Below are positions 34,799 to 43,817 of a DNA stretch of 64,000 nt, one piece after another. Made by a program: the position numbers and the translations under genes. Source of the DNA: Prevotella sp. (GTDB lineage: Bacteria > Bacteroidota > Bacteroidia > Bacteroidales > Bacteroidaceae); contig JAFVHN010000099.1 of the NCBI GenBank assembly GCA_017474515.1, positions 1 through 64,000 on the forward strand, in the 5' to 3' direction. Each line of letters starts with the position of its first letter. Within the stretch, counting starts at the first letter, position 1. The notes below the pieces were generated by a model. The model searched no databases. It was not told the DNA's origin and worked only from the letters and a program-made list of their open reading frames with translations.

Positions 34799-37324
34799 AT
34801 GAAAACACTCTTAAAAGCCGTGGCCGCCACCGCCCTGTTGCTGGCCGCCCTCCATTCTACTGCTGCCGACCAGTTCGTGAGTTTCAACGGCGGCGACATG
34901 CTGCTCAACGACCGCCTGAACGTTTACATCTACGTGGACCAGGGCGACCAGAAGGGTGTGGCCCGTGCCGCCCGCGATGTGGCTGCCGACATCACCAAGG
35001 TTTGCAACTATCCCAGCGAGGTGATTACTTCCGACGCACCCTCGGCACGCATCGTGGCCGGCACCCTCGGAAGCAGCAAAATCATCGATGAAATCGGCAA
35101 AAATGGAGGATTTGACGTTAAAGAGCTGCGCGGAAAACGCGAAAAATTCATCATCACCATCTATAACAAACAATTGGTCATAGCGGGCAGCGACCGTCGC
35201 GGAACCATCTACGGCCTCTACGAGTTGTCGCGGCAGATGGGCGTGTCGCCATGGTACTGGTGGGCCGATGTTCCCGTCAGCCACCAAGACCGCATCTATT
35301 TCCTGAACGGCACCTATACCGACGGCGAGCCGGCAGTGGGCTATCGCGGACTGTTCCTGAACGACGAGGCGCCCTGCCTCACCTCGTGGGTGAAATACAC
35401 CTGGGGCACCGACTATGGCGACCACCGTTTTTACGAGAAAGTGTTTGAGCTGATTCTCCGCCTTCGCGGCAACTTCATCTGGCCCGCCATGTGGGGCTGG
35501 GCCTTCTATGCCGACGACCCCGAAAATAGCAAAACCGCCGATGAAATGGGCATTATTGTAGGAACATCGCACCATGAACCCATGGCGCGCAACCACCAGG
35601 AGTATGCCCGCCACCGCAAGGACTGGGGCCCGTGGGACTATAACAAGAACCAGGAAAACCTGGACCGCTTCTTCCGCGAGGGCATTGAGCGCATGAAGGG
35701 CACCGAGGACGTGGTGACCATCGGCATGCGCGGCGACGGCGACGAGCAGATGAGTGCCGAGGCCGACACGCGCCTGTTGGAGAAAATCGTGAAAAACCAG
35801 CGCAAAATCATCCAGCAGGTGACGGGAAAGCCGGCCGCCAATACCCCGCAGGTGTGGGCATTATATAAAGAGGTGATGGACTACTACGACGCGGGGATGC
35901 AGGTTCCCGACGATGTCATCTTCCTGCTTTGCGACGACAACTGGGGCAACGTGCGCCGCCTTCCGCTGACGAAAAAGGAGAAATCGCACAAAGGCGGTTG
36001 GGGACTCTACTACCATGTGGACTATGTGGGTGCGCCGAGGAACTCCAAATGGCTCAACGTGACACCCTCGCAGAACATGTGGGAACAACTGACGCTGGCC
36101 TACCAGAACGGCATCGACCGCATGTGGATTCTCAACGTTGGCGACCTCAAGCCGATGGAATATCCCATTCAGCTTTTCATGGACATGGCCTGGGCACCGC
36201 AATCGGCGGCAACCATCACCGACAAGGGCGACCTGCCGGTGGCCGATGTCACCGCCCACACCCTGCAGTTCTGCCGTGCCACCTTCGGGGAGGATCAGGC
36301 CCGGGAAGCCGCCCGCATCCTCGACCGATGCTGCAAGCTCAACGGACGGTGTACGGCCGAAATGATGGACCAGCGCACCTACGCCCTCGACGAATGGGAC
36401 GAGGTGATACGCGAATACATGCAGCTGGAGAACGATGCCCTCAACCAGTTCACCACACTGCGCCAGGAGCAGCAGGACGCCTACCGGCAAATCATCCTCT
36501 TCCCCGTGCAGGCCATGAGCAACCTTCACCAGATGTACCAGGCCGTGGCATGGAACCGGCACCTCTTTGACCAAGGCAACCCCGACTGCAACCTGTGGGC
36601 CGACCGTGCGGAACAAGCGTTCAAGCGCGACTCCGTGCTTTGCGCCCACTACAACACGACCATGTCGGGAGGCAAATGGAACGGAATGATGACGCAGAAG
36701 CACATCGGCTACCGCACATGGAACGACGATTTCGGGCCGCGCGACATCATGCCCCGGGTGCGGAGAATTGACGAAACCTGCGGCGGCAACCGCTTCCGTG
36801 AACAAGACGGAACAGTGATTATCGAGGCACCCCACTATTTCGAGAAACGCGACGACGGCGACCTGCGCTGGACGCTCATTCCGGGCATGGGGCGCACACT
36901 CGGCGCCTTGAGCGTACAGCCCTACGACCGGCAACTCAGGCAAAGCGGCGGACCGGCACTCACCTATAAGTTCACCACCGAGAACAACGTGAAAGAGGTC
37001 TATGTTGTCGTGAAATCAACCCTCGACTTCCAGAACAAGGGCGGCCACTGCTTCCGCGTCACCCTCGACGGGCAGGAGCCGTTCATCTGCAACTTCAACC
37101 GCGACCTGAACGAGAAGAAAGAAAACATCTACAGCATCTATTACCCCACGGTGGCACGCCGCGTTGTGGTGGCCACCACGGGAATAAAGGCCCCGGCCGG
37201 CGAGCATACGCTGGTGTTGGAACCGCTGGACCCCGCCATCGTGTTCGAGAAACTAATGATCGATTGCGGCGGTTACCAGTCGCATTTCCTCTTCGGAGAC
37301 GAATCGCCCCGCTCGCAAAAATGA
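34799..37324 (+). CDS. GH115 xylan alpha-1,2-glucuronidase
   Basis: An 841-residue exported enzyme. The start was placed at MKTLLKAVAATALLLAALHS, which is a good signal peptide; the longer ORF would begin upstream of the promoter. It belongs to glycoside hydrolase family 115, recognised from parts such as RGTIYGLYELSRQMGVSPWYWW, GYRGLFLNDEAP, LRLRGNFIWPAMWGWAFY, and TIGMRGDGDEQM. GH115 enzymes remove (4-O-methyl)glucuronic acid from internal and terminal xylose units of glucuronoxylan. The C-terminal 150 residues fold as an extra domain. GH67 follows after 25 bases, giving two complementary glucuronidases in one operon. Confidence 0.93.
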   Translation: MKTLLKAVAATALLLAALHSTAADQFVSFNGGDMLLNDRLNVYIYVDQGDQKGVARAARDVAADITKVCNYPSEVITSDAPSARIVAGTLGSSKIIDEIGKNGGFDVKELRGKREKFIITIYNKQLVIAGSDRRGTIYGLYELSRQMGVSPWYWWADVPVSHQDRIYFLNGTYTDGEPAVGYRGLFLNDEAPCLTSWVKYTWGTDYGDHRFYEKVFELILRLRGNFIWPAMWGWAFYADDPENSKTADEMGIIVGTSHHEPMARNHQEYARHRKDWGPWDYNKNQENLDRFFREGIERMKGTEDVVTIGMRGDGDEQMSAEADTRLLEKIVKNQRKIIQQVTGKPAANTPQVWALYKEVMDYYDAGMQVPDDVIFLLCDDNWGNVRRLPLTKKEKSHKGGWGLYYHVDYVGAPRNSKWLNVTPSQNMWEQLTLAYQNGIDRMWILNVGDLKPMEYPIQLFMDMAWAPQSAATITDKGDLPVADVTAHTLQFCRATFGEDQAREAARILDRCCKLNGRCTAEMMDQRTYALDEWDEVIREYMQLENDALNQFTTLRQEQQDAYRQIILFPVQAMSNLHQMYQAVAWNRHLFDQGNPDCNLWADRAEQAFKRDSVLCAHYNTTMSGGKWNGMMTQKHIGYRTWNDDFGPRDIMPRVRRIDETCGGNRFREQDGTVIIEAPHYFEKRDDGDLRWTLIPGMGRTLGALSVQPYDRQLRQSGGPALTYKFTTENNVKEVYVVVKSTLDFQNKGGHCFRVTLDGQEPFICNFNRDLNEKKENIYSIYYPTVARRVVVATTGIKAPAGEHTLVLEPLDPAIVFEKLMIDCGGYQSHFLFGDESPRSQK

Positions 37325-37349
37325 ACATCACCCGAAAAATCCTTACATT

Positions 37350-39293
37350 ATGAAACATAAACTGCTTTTTTCCCTACTGCTCTGCCTGACCGCCGTGCAG
37401 GCCTCGGCAGAAGACGGCTCGCGCCTGTGGCTGAGAATGGCTCCCGTTGGCCAGGCCAAGGTTATCTGTGAAAAACAATCGCCCACGCTCGACATTGCCG
37501 TCAACGAACTGAAGACCTATTTCCGCGGCGCCTCCGTGTCGCTCATCAGCGACCCCGAAAGCGAAGGGGCCTACTATGGCCACGACGGTTTCTTCATCGC
37601 CGGCGACTCCATCCTGGCTGCCACCGACCTGGGACTGCTCTACGGCACCTACGAATTGCTACGTCGGCAACAACTGGGACTCGACCACCATCATGTGCAT
37701 ACCTTCCCGACATTTGACCTTCGCCTGCTCAACCACTGGGACAATCCCGACGGCACTATTGAGCGCGGCTATGCCGGAGAAAGCATCTTCCGGTGGTTCA
37801 ATCTCGACCACGACCTCTTGCGGCAATATGCCCGCGCTAACGCCTCCATAGGCATCAACGGCTCGGTGCTCAACAACGTGAATGCCTCGCCGAAGATGCT
37901 CACCGCCGATTATCTCAACGAGGTGAAAACCATTGCCGACATCCTTCGGCCCTACGGCATACGCGTCTATCTGAGCGTCAACTTCGCGTCGCCCATGGCC
38001 TTGGGATTCACCAAGACCGCCGACCCGCTGAACGGCAAGGTGCGCACATGGTGGAAGAAGAAAGCGCAGGAAATCTACCGCCTCATCCCCGATTTCGGCG
38101 GATTCCTGGTGAAAGCCAATAGTGAGGGACAACCCGGGCCGGGCGACTACAACCGCTCGCACGCCGACGGCGCCAACATGCTTGCCGACGCGCTGAAACC
38201 CTTCGGCGGCATCGTGATTTGGCGATGCTTCGTCTATGGGGCCAACCACAAGGGTGAGGACCGCGTCATGCAGGCCGTGTCGGAATTCAAGCCCCTCGAC
38301 GGGCAATTCCGTCCGAACGTCATCCTACAGACCAAAAACGGGCCGCTCGACTTCCAGCCGCGTGAGCCCTACAGCCCAATTTTCGACCAGATTACCAAAA
38401 CCCGGAACATGGCGGAATTGCAAATCACCCAAGAATACCTGGGGCAATCGCGCCACCTCGTCTATCTGGCCCCCATGTGGCAGGAGTTTTTCGCACACAT
38501 CCTGCCGCCCTCACAATTCACGCCCGCCAATATGGAGCCGCTGCCCAACACCGACAACCAGCCGCCACTGGCCGGAGTGGCCGGGGTGGCCAACATCGGC
38601 AATGACAAGAACTGGTGCGGCCACCACTTCTCGCAAGCCAACTGGTACGCTTTCGGCCGCATGGCCTGGGACCCCTCCATATCGCCCGAGGAGATTGCCG
38701 AGGAGTGGCTCGCGCTGACCTTCTCCGACAATTATTTCTTCATAAGTTCCATGCTTCCGGTCATGATGACAAGCCGCGAGGCCTGCGTCAACTACATGAT
38801 GCCGCTGGGCTTGCACCATATCTTCAAGTTCGACCACCACTACGGTCCAGAACCCGACGGTTTCAAAGCCGATTATCCTTTGGAATGGTGCCCCGTCTAT
38901 TATCATCAGGCCGATGAAAATGGCGTGGGCTTCGACCGCACGACCGGCGGAACGGGAGCCGTGAACCAATACCGCGAGCCGTACGCTTCTATTTACAACA
39001 ACATCGACTCCTGCCCTGAAGAGCTGCTTCTGTGGTTCCACCATGTGCCCTGGACGCACAAGATGAAGAGCGGCCGCAACCTCTGGGAGGAGCTGTGTTT
39101 CAAGTACAACGCCGGCGTTACCATGGTTGACCGCTATGTGGATGAATGGAGCCTCGTGAAAAACTATGTGGACCGTCAGCGCTGGAACGAAGTGAACGAC
39201 CGCCTGCTCCACCAGCAGATGAATGCCCGCGAATGGCGCGACACTTGCCTGAAGTATTTCCAGAAGTTCAGCCACCAGTCCCTGCCCGAGTAG
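37350..39293 (+). CDS. GH67 alpha-glucuronidase
   Basis: A 647-residue exported enzyme (signal to about residue 20, VQASA) of glycoside hydrolase family 67, which takes methyl-glucuronic acid from the non-reducing end of xylo-oligosaccharides. The catalytic residues can be placed: acid Glu259 in NSEGQPGP, and the paired bases Asp334 in GPLDFQP and Glu362 in TQEYLG; the 28-residue gap between the last two equals that in characterised enzymes. With GH115 upstream and GH43 across the divergent gap it completes debranching of glucuronoxylan. A clear terminator follows. Confidence 0.95.
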   Translation: MKHKLLFSLLLCLTAVQASAEDGSRLWLRMAPVGQAKVICEKQSPTLDIAVNELKTYFRGASVSLISDPESEGAYYGHDGFFIAGDSILAATDLGLLYGTYELLRRQQLGLDHHHVHTFPTFDLRLLNHWDNPDGTIERGYAGESIFRWFNLDHDLLRQYARANASIGINGSVLNNVNASPKMLTADYLNEVKTIADILRPYGIRVYLSVNFASPMALGFTKTADPLNGKVRTWWKKKAQEIYRLIPDFGGFLVKANSEGQPGPGDYNRSHADGANMLADALKPFGGIVIWRCFVYGANHKGEDRVMQAVSEFKPLDGQFRPNVILQTKNGPLDFQPREPYSPIFDQITKTRNMAELQITQEYLGQSRHLVYLAPMWQEFFAHILPPSQFTPANMEPLPNTDNQPPLAGVAGVANIGNDKNWCGHHFSQANWYAFGRMAWDPSISPEEIAEEWLALTFSDNYFFISSMLPVMMTSREACVNYMMPLGLHHIFKFDHHYGPEPDGFKADYPLEWCPVYYHQADENGVGFDRTTGGTGAVNQYREPYASIYNNIDSCPEELLLWFHHVPWTHKMKSGRNLWEELCFKYNAGVTMVDRYVDEWSLVKNYVDRQRWNEVNDRLLHQQMNAREWRDTCLKYFQKFSHQSLPE

Positions 39294-39315
39294 AGATTTG
39301 ATAGAAACAACCCGT

Positions 39316-39354
39316 AAAGTGCCGTTTCCCGCCGCGGAGACGGCACTTTTTGCG
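39316..39354 (+). terminator. Intrinsic terminator after GH67
   Basis: AAAGTGCCGT (39316-39325) pairs with ACGGCACTTT (39340-39349), followed by further Ts. It separates the GH115-GH67 operon from the GH35-like gene. Confidence 0.85.
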
Positions 39355-39425
39355 TCCTTTGGGCTCATAATCATCGGTGTAAAAAGTTTTTACGACAATA
39401 GTTTCGTCGATTATTGAAAAATACG

Positions 39426-39433
39426 TATCTTTG
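39426..39433 (+). promoter_or_regulatory. Putative -7 box of the GH35-like gene
   Basis: TATCTTTG lies only four bases before the ATG at 39438, so transcription would begin at or next to the start codon. The message may be leaderless, or translation may begin at the Met at 39480. Confidence 0.5.
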
Positions 39434-39437
39434 CATC

Positions 39438-41093
39438 ATGATTACAAGAGTGAGAAAAAAACACCTGCCGGCCGTCGCCATGGCCTTGGCAATGCTGCTT
39501 TTCATGCCTTTGGGCCTGCAAGCACAGGGCAAGGCCGTCGATAACCTGTACATCCTCGGCGGCGAGTTGTCGAACTCGGCGGCCACAAGCGTGGCCGACA
39601 TCGACGAAGTAATGCCGCGAATGGCCCGCCTCGGGCTCAACACCGTATTGGTGCCCGCCTATTGGGAATTTATCGAACCCATTGAAGGCCAGTACGATTT
39701 CACGTTGACCGACCGCGTGCTGGAGCAGGCGCGCAAGCACAACCTCAAGGTGGTGTTCCTATGGTTCGGCGCATGGAAGAACTCCATGAGCTGCTATGCC
39801 CCCGCCTGGTTCAAACTTGACACAAAACGCTTTCCGAGGGCGCGAACCCATCAGGGCAAGCCGTTGGAAATAGCCAGCGCCTTCTCGGAAGAGGTGTTTC
39901 AGGCCGATTGCCGCGCGTTTTCAGCACTGATGGCCCACCTGGCCGAGGTTGACAACGCCGCGCACTCGGTGGCCATGATTCAGATTGAGAACGAAATAGG
40001 CATGCTTGAGGATGCCCGCGACCACTCGCCGCTGGCCGAGAAAGCCTATCGGCAGGCCGTGCCCGATGTTTTGCTGAAAGCCCTGGGCATCAAGCAGAAA
40101 GGCACATGGGCAGAGGTGTTCGGCACCGACGACTACGCCGACGAGCAGTTCATGGCCTGGCACTACGCCCGCTATGTGGAGCGCCTGGCACAGGTCGCCC
40201 GCCGCCTCTACGACGTGCCGCTCTATGTCAATGCGGCCATGAACTCGCGCGGCCGCCGGCCCGGCCAATATCCGTCGGCGGGGCCGCTGGCACATCTCGC
40301 AAAGATATGGCAGACGGAGGCGCCGTCGGTCGATCTCCTGGCTCCCGACATCTACGACACGGGGTTCAAGGCGTGGGCCAAGCAATACGACCTACCCGGC
40401 AACCGCCTCTTCATTCCCGAAAGCCGTTGTTGCGACAATAGCGGAGTGCGCGCGCTCTATGTTTTCGGCGAGCATCGCGCCGTGGGGTTCAGCCCCTTCG
40501 CCATCGACCAGGCCGCACCCTCGGAGTGCGAAAATATCACCGCCGCCTACGACCTCCTAAAACAGCTAAAACCTCAATTTTTGCCGATTTCATCGAGAAA
40601 AACGGCTCCAAAGACGTGGGGATTGCTCTTCGACCAGGACGACCGCGAGCGCATCATCAGCGACGGCGACCTGGTGCTCACCTGCCGCCATAATTTCACC
40701 CTGCCGTGGGACCCGCGGGCCACCGACGGCACCCCGTGGCCCGAAGGCGGCGCCGTGGTGATGCGGCTCAACAAAAACGAATATCTCATTGCCGGCAACG
40801 GCGTAGTGGTGGAGTTCAAGACGCAGACTGAGAAAGCCCAGGAGGAGCAAAAGGCGCTGGGCGAGGACGGCTTCGCCATGGCCGGGGAACAAAGTGGCGC
40901 GAAAGTTGCCGCACAACGGTTCACCGGCCGGCGTTGCGGCATCCTCTCGTGCGACCAGGTAAGGCTCAACGGCGAGGGCAACCCCGTGTTCATTCGCCGC
41001 GACAACGGCGACCAGGACCACCAGGGCCGCCACGTCCGCATCGGCGTGGGCGAATGGAAAATCCTGCATGTCAAGCTTTACCAATATGAATAG
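39438..41093 (+). CDS. GH35-like beta-galactosidase with C-terminal DUF5597-type domain
   Basis: A 551-residue exported enzyme; the start was set at MITRVRKKHLPAVAMALAML, which forms the signal peptide. The TIM barrel carries GH35 hallmarks: YWEFIEPIEGQYDF, acid/base Glu186 in IQIENEIGM, and nucleophile Glu328 in FIPESRCC. The C-terminal 150 residues resemble the DUF5597 extension often found on Bacteroidetes GH35 enzymes. Likely action is release of terminal beta-galactose, for example from side chains of decorated xylan or xyloglucan. It has its own promoter, separate from the GH115-GH67 operon. Confidence 0.85.
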   Translation: MITRVRKKHLPAVAMALAMLLFMPLGLQAQGKAVDNLYILGGELSNSAATSVADIDEVMPRMARLGLNTVLVPAYWEFIEPIEGQYDFTLTDRVLEQARKHNLKVVFLWFGAWKNSMSCYAPAWFKLDTKRFPRARTHQGKPLEIASAFSEEVFQADCRAFSALMAHLAEVDNAAHSVAMIQIENEIGMLEDARDHSPLAEKAYRQAVPDVLLKALGIKQKGTWAEVFGTDDYADEQFMAWHYARYVERLAQVARRLYDVPLYVNAAMNSRGRRPGQYPSAGPLAHLAKIWQTEAPSVDLLAPDIYDTGFKAWAKQYDLPGNRLFIPESRCCDNSGVRALYVFGEHRAVGFSPFAIDQAAPSECENITAAYDLLKQLKPQFLPISSRKTAPKTWGLLFDQDDRERIISDGDLVLTCRHNFTLPWDPRATDGTPWPEGGAVVMRLNKNEYLIAGNGVVVEFKTQTEKAQEEQKALGEDGFAMAGEQSGAKVAAQRFTGRRCGILSCDQVRLNGEGNPVFIRRDNGDQDHQGRHVRIGVGEWKILHVKLYQYE

Positions 41094-41187
41094 GCCTAGG
41101 ATGTCCTAGGAAAGCCTAGGATGTCCTAGGAAAACCTAGGAAGCCCTAGGAAAACCTAGGAGGACATAGGAAAGCCTAGGAAAAAAC
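41092..41187. repeat. CCTAGG array, 10-bp period
   Basis: About nine units of CCTAGGnnnn with a ten-base period begin directly at the stop codon of the GH35-like gene. One unit has a changed centre (CATAGG). Same family as 22737-22812. Confidence 0.9.
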
Positions 41188-41236
41188 ACTCCCGCAAATT
41201 TTTTCCAAATCATTAATTATCATAACTCAAAAAAAG

Positions 41237-41863
41237 ATGAAAAAAGCATTTTTCACCTGCCTGGCGCTCCTGTTGACATGCACCGCCGCCATGGCCCAGA
41301 ACAGTGTCAACCTGCCGCAACCCGACAACAACCTGCTTAAAATGAGCCTTGGCAACGCGCTCATGCAGCGCCGCTCGGGCCGCAGCTATGACGCCACCCG
41401 CGAAATCACCCAGCAACAACTGAGCACCCTGCTATGGGCAGCCTGCGGCGTGAGCGACAAGGCCAGCGGAAAAATCACCGCTCCCTCGGCCGTCAACATG
41501 CAGGACATCAAGGTGTACGTTTGCCGCAAAGACGGCGCATGGCTCTATGACGCCAAGGCCAACACGCTGACCCAGGTGAGCAACACCGACCTGCGCCCCG
41601 ACATGGCCGCCGGACAGCCGTTCGTCAACGATGCGCCGGTGAACCTCCTGCTCGTGAGCGACCAAAGCGGCCGCCGCAAGAACGACGCCTGGGGAAACAT
41701 GGACAGCGGCTATGTGTCGCAAAACATCTACCTGGCCTGCACCGCCATGGGCCTGCAGACGGTGGCCCGCGCCATGATGAACAAAGACGCCGTGCGCAAG
41801 GCCCTCAACCTGGCCGATGGCGTTGACGTGATGCTCAACCACCCCGTGGGCTACGCAAAATAA
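41237..41863 (+). CDS. Exported SagB-type nitroreductase family protein
   Basis: A 208-residue protein with a clear signal peptide (MKKAFFTCLALLLTCTAAMAQ) and a nitroreductase-fold domain of the SagB/ThcOx type: LGNALMQRRSGRSYDATREIT at the start, SAVNMQDIKVYVC, then GYVSQNIYLACTAMGLQTVARAMMN, the usual FMN-binding and dimer region. Members are FMN-dependent oxidoreductases. An exported nitroreductase is unusual, since FMN must be loaded before or after export; the substrate is unknown. It stands alone between a CCTAGG array and repeat copy D. Confidence 0.85.
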   Translation: MKKAFFTCLALLLTCTAAMAQNSVNLPQPDNNLLKMSLGNALMQRRSGRSYDATREITQQQLSTLLWAACGVSDKASGKITAPSAVNMQDIKVYVCRKDGAWLYDAKANTLTQVSNTDLRPDMAAGQPFVNDAPVNLLLVSDQSGRRKNDAWGNMDSGYVSQNIYLACTAMGLQTVARAMMNKDAVRKALNLADGVDVMLNHPVGYAK

Positions 41864-41911
41864 GCGGAAAACCGCATAAAGTTGCACCGCCTGTAAAAGT
41901 TTTTTACTCCG

Positions 41912-42091
41912 TTTTTGTCGCAACAAAAGTTTGACCGCAAATTTCGGAGGGAAATCTTGAAGTTTTCTCCTCTCAAACTTCAAGATCTCTCCCCGAAATT
42001 TGCGGTCAAACTTATAGTCATTTTCAAGCCGCTGATTATCAATATTTTACAAAACCGGCGAAAAACCATCAATTTTGTCAAGATTTTTCAA
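41912..42091 (+). repeat. Interspersed element, copy D
   Basis: The core at 41930-42010 runs from TTTGACCGCAAATTTC to GAAATTTGCGGTCAAA and is the most regular palindrome of the family. The right end repeat TTTTGTCAAGATTTTTCA is at 42073; the left end is reduced to TTTTTGTCG at 41912. The gap 41864-42251 otherwise holds only a promoter. Confidence 0.85.
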
Positions 42092-42219
42092 ATGCATAAG
42101 CCCTGCATAACCGTATAAATATTCTTTGCCATGAGTTTCCCAAAGGCACAAGGTTGTAGTTTCTTCTGAAGAAAACAAATTTTCCTTGTCCTACTGGCTG
42201 ATAATTCGGAAATTATATA

Positions 42220-42227
42220 TAAATTTG
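42220..42227 (+). promoter_or_regulatory. Putative -7 box of the MNT/HEPN pair
   Basis: TAAATTTG, 24 bases before the ATG at 42252; the longer ORF start at 42186 would lie upstream of it. Confidence 0.55.
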
Positions 42228-42251
42228 CACACGAAAAAAAGGAAAACAGTC

Positions 42252-42590
42252 ATGGCAACACCTGTAAAAATCCCTGCAAGCCGGGAATTAGTAGCCCAAG
42301 GCATTGAGAAAGTGCTCCGGGAGGCAGCCCCACAAAAAGCCCAAGCCATTTTGTTCGGTTCGCGTGCCCGTGGTGATGCGCATGAAGGCAGTGACTGGGA
42401 TGTGCTCATCTTGCTTGACAAAGAGCGAATTACGGAAGCCGACATGGACAACATTTCCTACCCCATCCGGGAATTGGGCTGGCAAATTGACGAGATGATC
42501 AACCCCATCATGTTCACTGAAAAGGAGTGGGAATCAAAGCATTTTACTCCATTCTACAAAAACGTCACCAAGGAGGGTGTGCCACTATGA
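42252..42590 (+). CDS. MNT-domain nucleotidyltransferase (antitoxin-like)
   Basis: A 112-residue minimal nucleotidyltransferase. The start was set at MATPVKIPAS, after the promoter. The signature GSRARGDAHEGSDWDVLILLD contains the GS and the DxD metal-binding pair of the polymerase-beta fold. Such proteins are found next to HEPN proteins; in studied pairs (MntA-HepT) the transferase blocks the HEPN RNase by adding AMP to it. Here its stop codon overlaps the start of the HEPN gene (ATGA), so the two are translated together. Confidence 0.88.
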   Translation: MATPVKIPASRELVAQGIEKVLREAAPQKAQAILFGSRARGDAHEGSDWDVLILLDKERITEADMDNISYPIRELGWQIDEMINPIMFTEKEWESKHFTPFYKNVTKEGVPL

Positions 42591-43000
42591 GCTTGTCGAA
42601 TGAGGAGCGACGGGCCGTTGTTGAATTCCGCATTGAGAAATCGCTTCGTGCCCTGGAACAAGCAAAGGGAGTGGTAACACTGAAATATTGGGAAACCATT
42701 GCCAACAGGCTTTATTACGTCGTTTACAATGCCGTCTCGGCACTGCTCATTGCCAATGGCGATACGGCACAAACCCATAATGGCGTCATACATCTTTTCG
42801 GGTTGAAATTCATTAAAACAGGCATTCTCCCTACTGAAGCGGGGCGGCTTTACCACAAACTGTTTACCATGCGGCAAACGGGAGATTACGATGACACCTA
42901 CGGCCTGGCTGAGGAAGACGTGCTACCATACGTGGAACCAGCTGAAAAGTTCATAAAACAAGTCATTGAGCACACCAGGCAATTGATTGACAACAAATAA
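42587..43000 (+). CDS. HEPN-domain protein, partner of the MNT protein
   Basis: A 137-residue all-helical HEPN protein; the start at MSLSNEERRAVVEF overlaps the preceding stop by ATGA. The family pattern is visible in KYWETIANRLYYVVYNAVSA, THNGVIHLFGLKFIKTG and RQTGDYDDTYG. HEPN toxins usually carry an RX4-6H RNase motif; I do not see one, since the R of MRQTGDYDD is not followed by a His at that spacing. It may be a non-toxic, substrate-binding member of the family. A toxin-antitoxin role is possible but not shown by motifs. Confidence 0.82.
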   Translation: MSLSNEERRAVVEFRIEKSLRALEQAKGVVTLKYWETIANRLYYVVYNAVSALLIANGDTAQTHNGVIHLFGLKFIKTGILPTEAGRLYHKLFTMRQTGDYDDTYGLAEEDVLPYVEPAEKFIKQVIEHTRQLIDNK

Positions 43001-43071
43001 CTTCACTCTTGAAACAAATTGTAGAAAACTGGGCTCTTTTGTTTACAAATGAGAGGTTTTTTGGTCAAATA

Positions 43072-43103
43072 TTTGCGTAATAAGAAAAAACGTAGTACTT
43101 TTG
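43072..43103 (+). promoter_or_regulatory. Promoter of the thioredoxin gene
   Basis: TTTG at 43072-43075 and TACTTTTG at 43096-43103 are 20 bases apart, a full match to the Bacteroidetes promoter, 78 bases before the gene. Confidence 0.7.
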
Positions 43104-43180
43104 CACCCTCAAAAGAATAAAATAAGGTTTGCGCGCGTAGCAGGCCGTTTTGTGTAATTTTCTAATTAGAACCGAGCGAA

Positions 43181-43681
43181 ATGTTCAAGAAAATCACCGT
43201 TATCATTGTGCTGGCATTGTCGGCCACATGCTGCCTTCATGCCCAGCTACCGTCGGTATTGTTGAAGACCATCGACGGGCGCGAGGTGAAAACCGACACG
43301 CTGCACCTGCTCAACCAGGGTCGCCCCGTCATCATCGACTTCTTTGCCACGTGGTGCCATCCCTGCAACCGCGAGCTCGACGCCATTGCCGAGGTCTATG
43401 ACGAATGGGTGGAGGAGACGGGCGTGAAGCTCATTGCCGTGAGCATCGACCAGGCCCACAACCAGAGCAAGGTGAAGCCGCTGGTCAACCAGCACGGCTG
43501 GGAATACGACGTGCTGCTCGACCCCAACAGTGAGTTTAAGCTGGCCATGGGCATTCCCGGGGCCATTCCCTACACGCTGATTATCGACGGGGAAGGCAAG
43601 ATTGCCTACCGCCACAACGGGTATGTGGAAGGCGGAGAGGCCGAGCTCATTGAGAAAGTGAGGGAAATGGTGAAGAAGTGA
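43181..43681 (+). CDS. Exported TlpA-type thioredoxin
   Basis: A 166-residue protein: signal peptide to about residue 22 (CCLHAQ), then a single thioredoxin domain with active site CHPC at about 59-62 in FFATWCHPCNRELD and the cis-proline loop IPGAIPYTLIID. It should be a periplasmic thiol-disulfide oxidoreductase of the TlpA/ResA group. The operon downstream codes for Omp28 proteins with their own CxxC motifs, so this protein may supply or remove electrons there; that link is inferred from position. A 9-bp TCTAGA array separates it from the next gene. Confidence 0.9.
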   Translation: MFKKITVIIVLALSATCCLHAQLPSVLLKTIDGREVKTDTLHLLNQGRPVIIDFFATWCHPCNRELDAIAEVYDEWVEETGVKLIAVSIDQAHNQSKVKPLVNQHGWEYDVLLDPNSEFKLAMGIPGAIPYTLIIDGEGKIAYRHNGYVEGGEAELIEKVREMVKK

Positions 43682-43689
43682 GCGGGGGC

Positions 43690-43785
43690 TGATATTCTAG
43701 ACTCTCTAGATTTTCTAGAGCTTCTAGAGTTTCTAGAGTTTCTAGATATTCTAGATTCTCTAGAGCTTCTAGAGTTTCCAAGCAA
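43690..43785. repeat. TCTAGA array, 9-bp period
   Basis: Nine units of TCTAGAnnn repeat with a nine-base period between the thioredoxin stop and the DUF6029 gene. The apparent minus-strand Ser/Arg-rich ORF across it is a by-product of the repeat. Confidence 0.92.
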
Positions 43786-43817
43786 TAAAAAGCGAGAGGA
43801 GGGCGAAAAAGAAAAAT

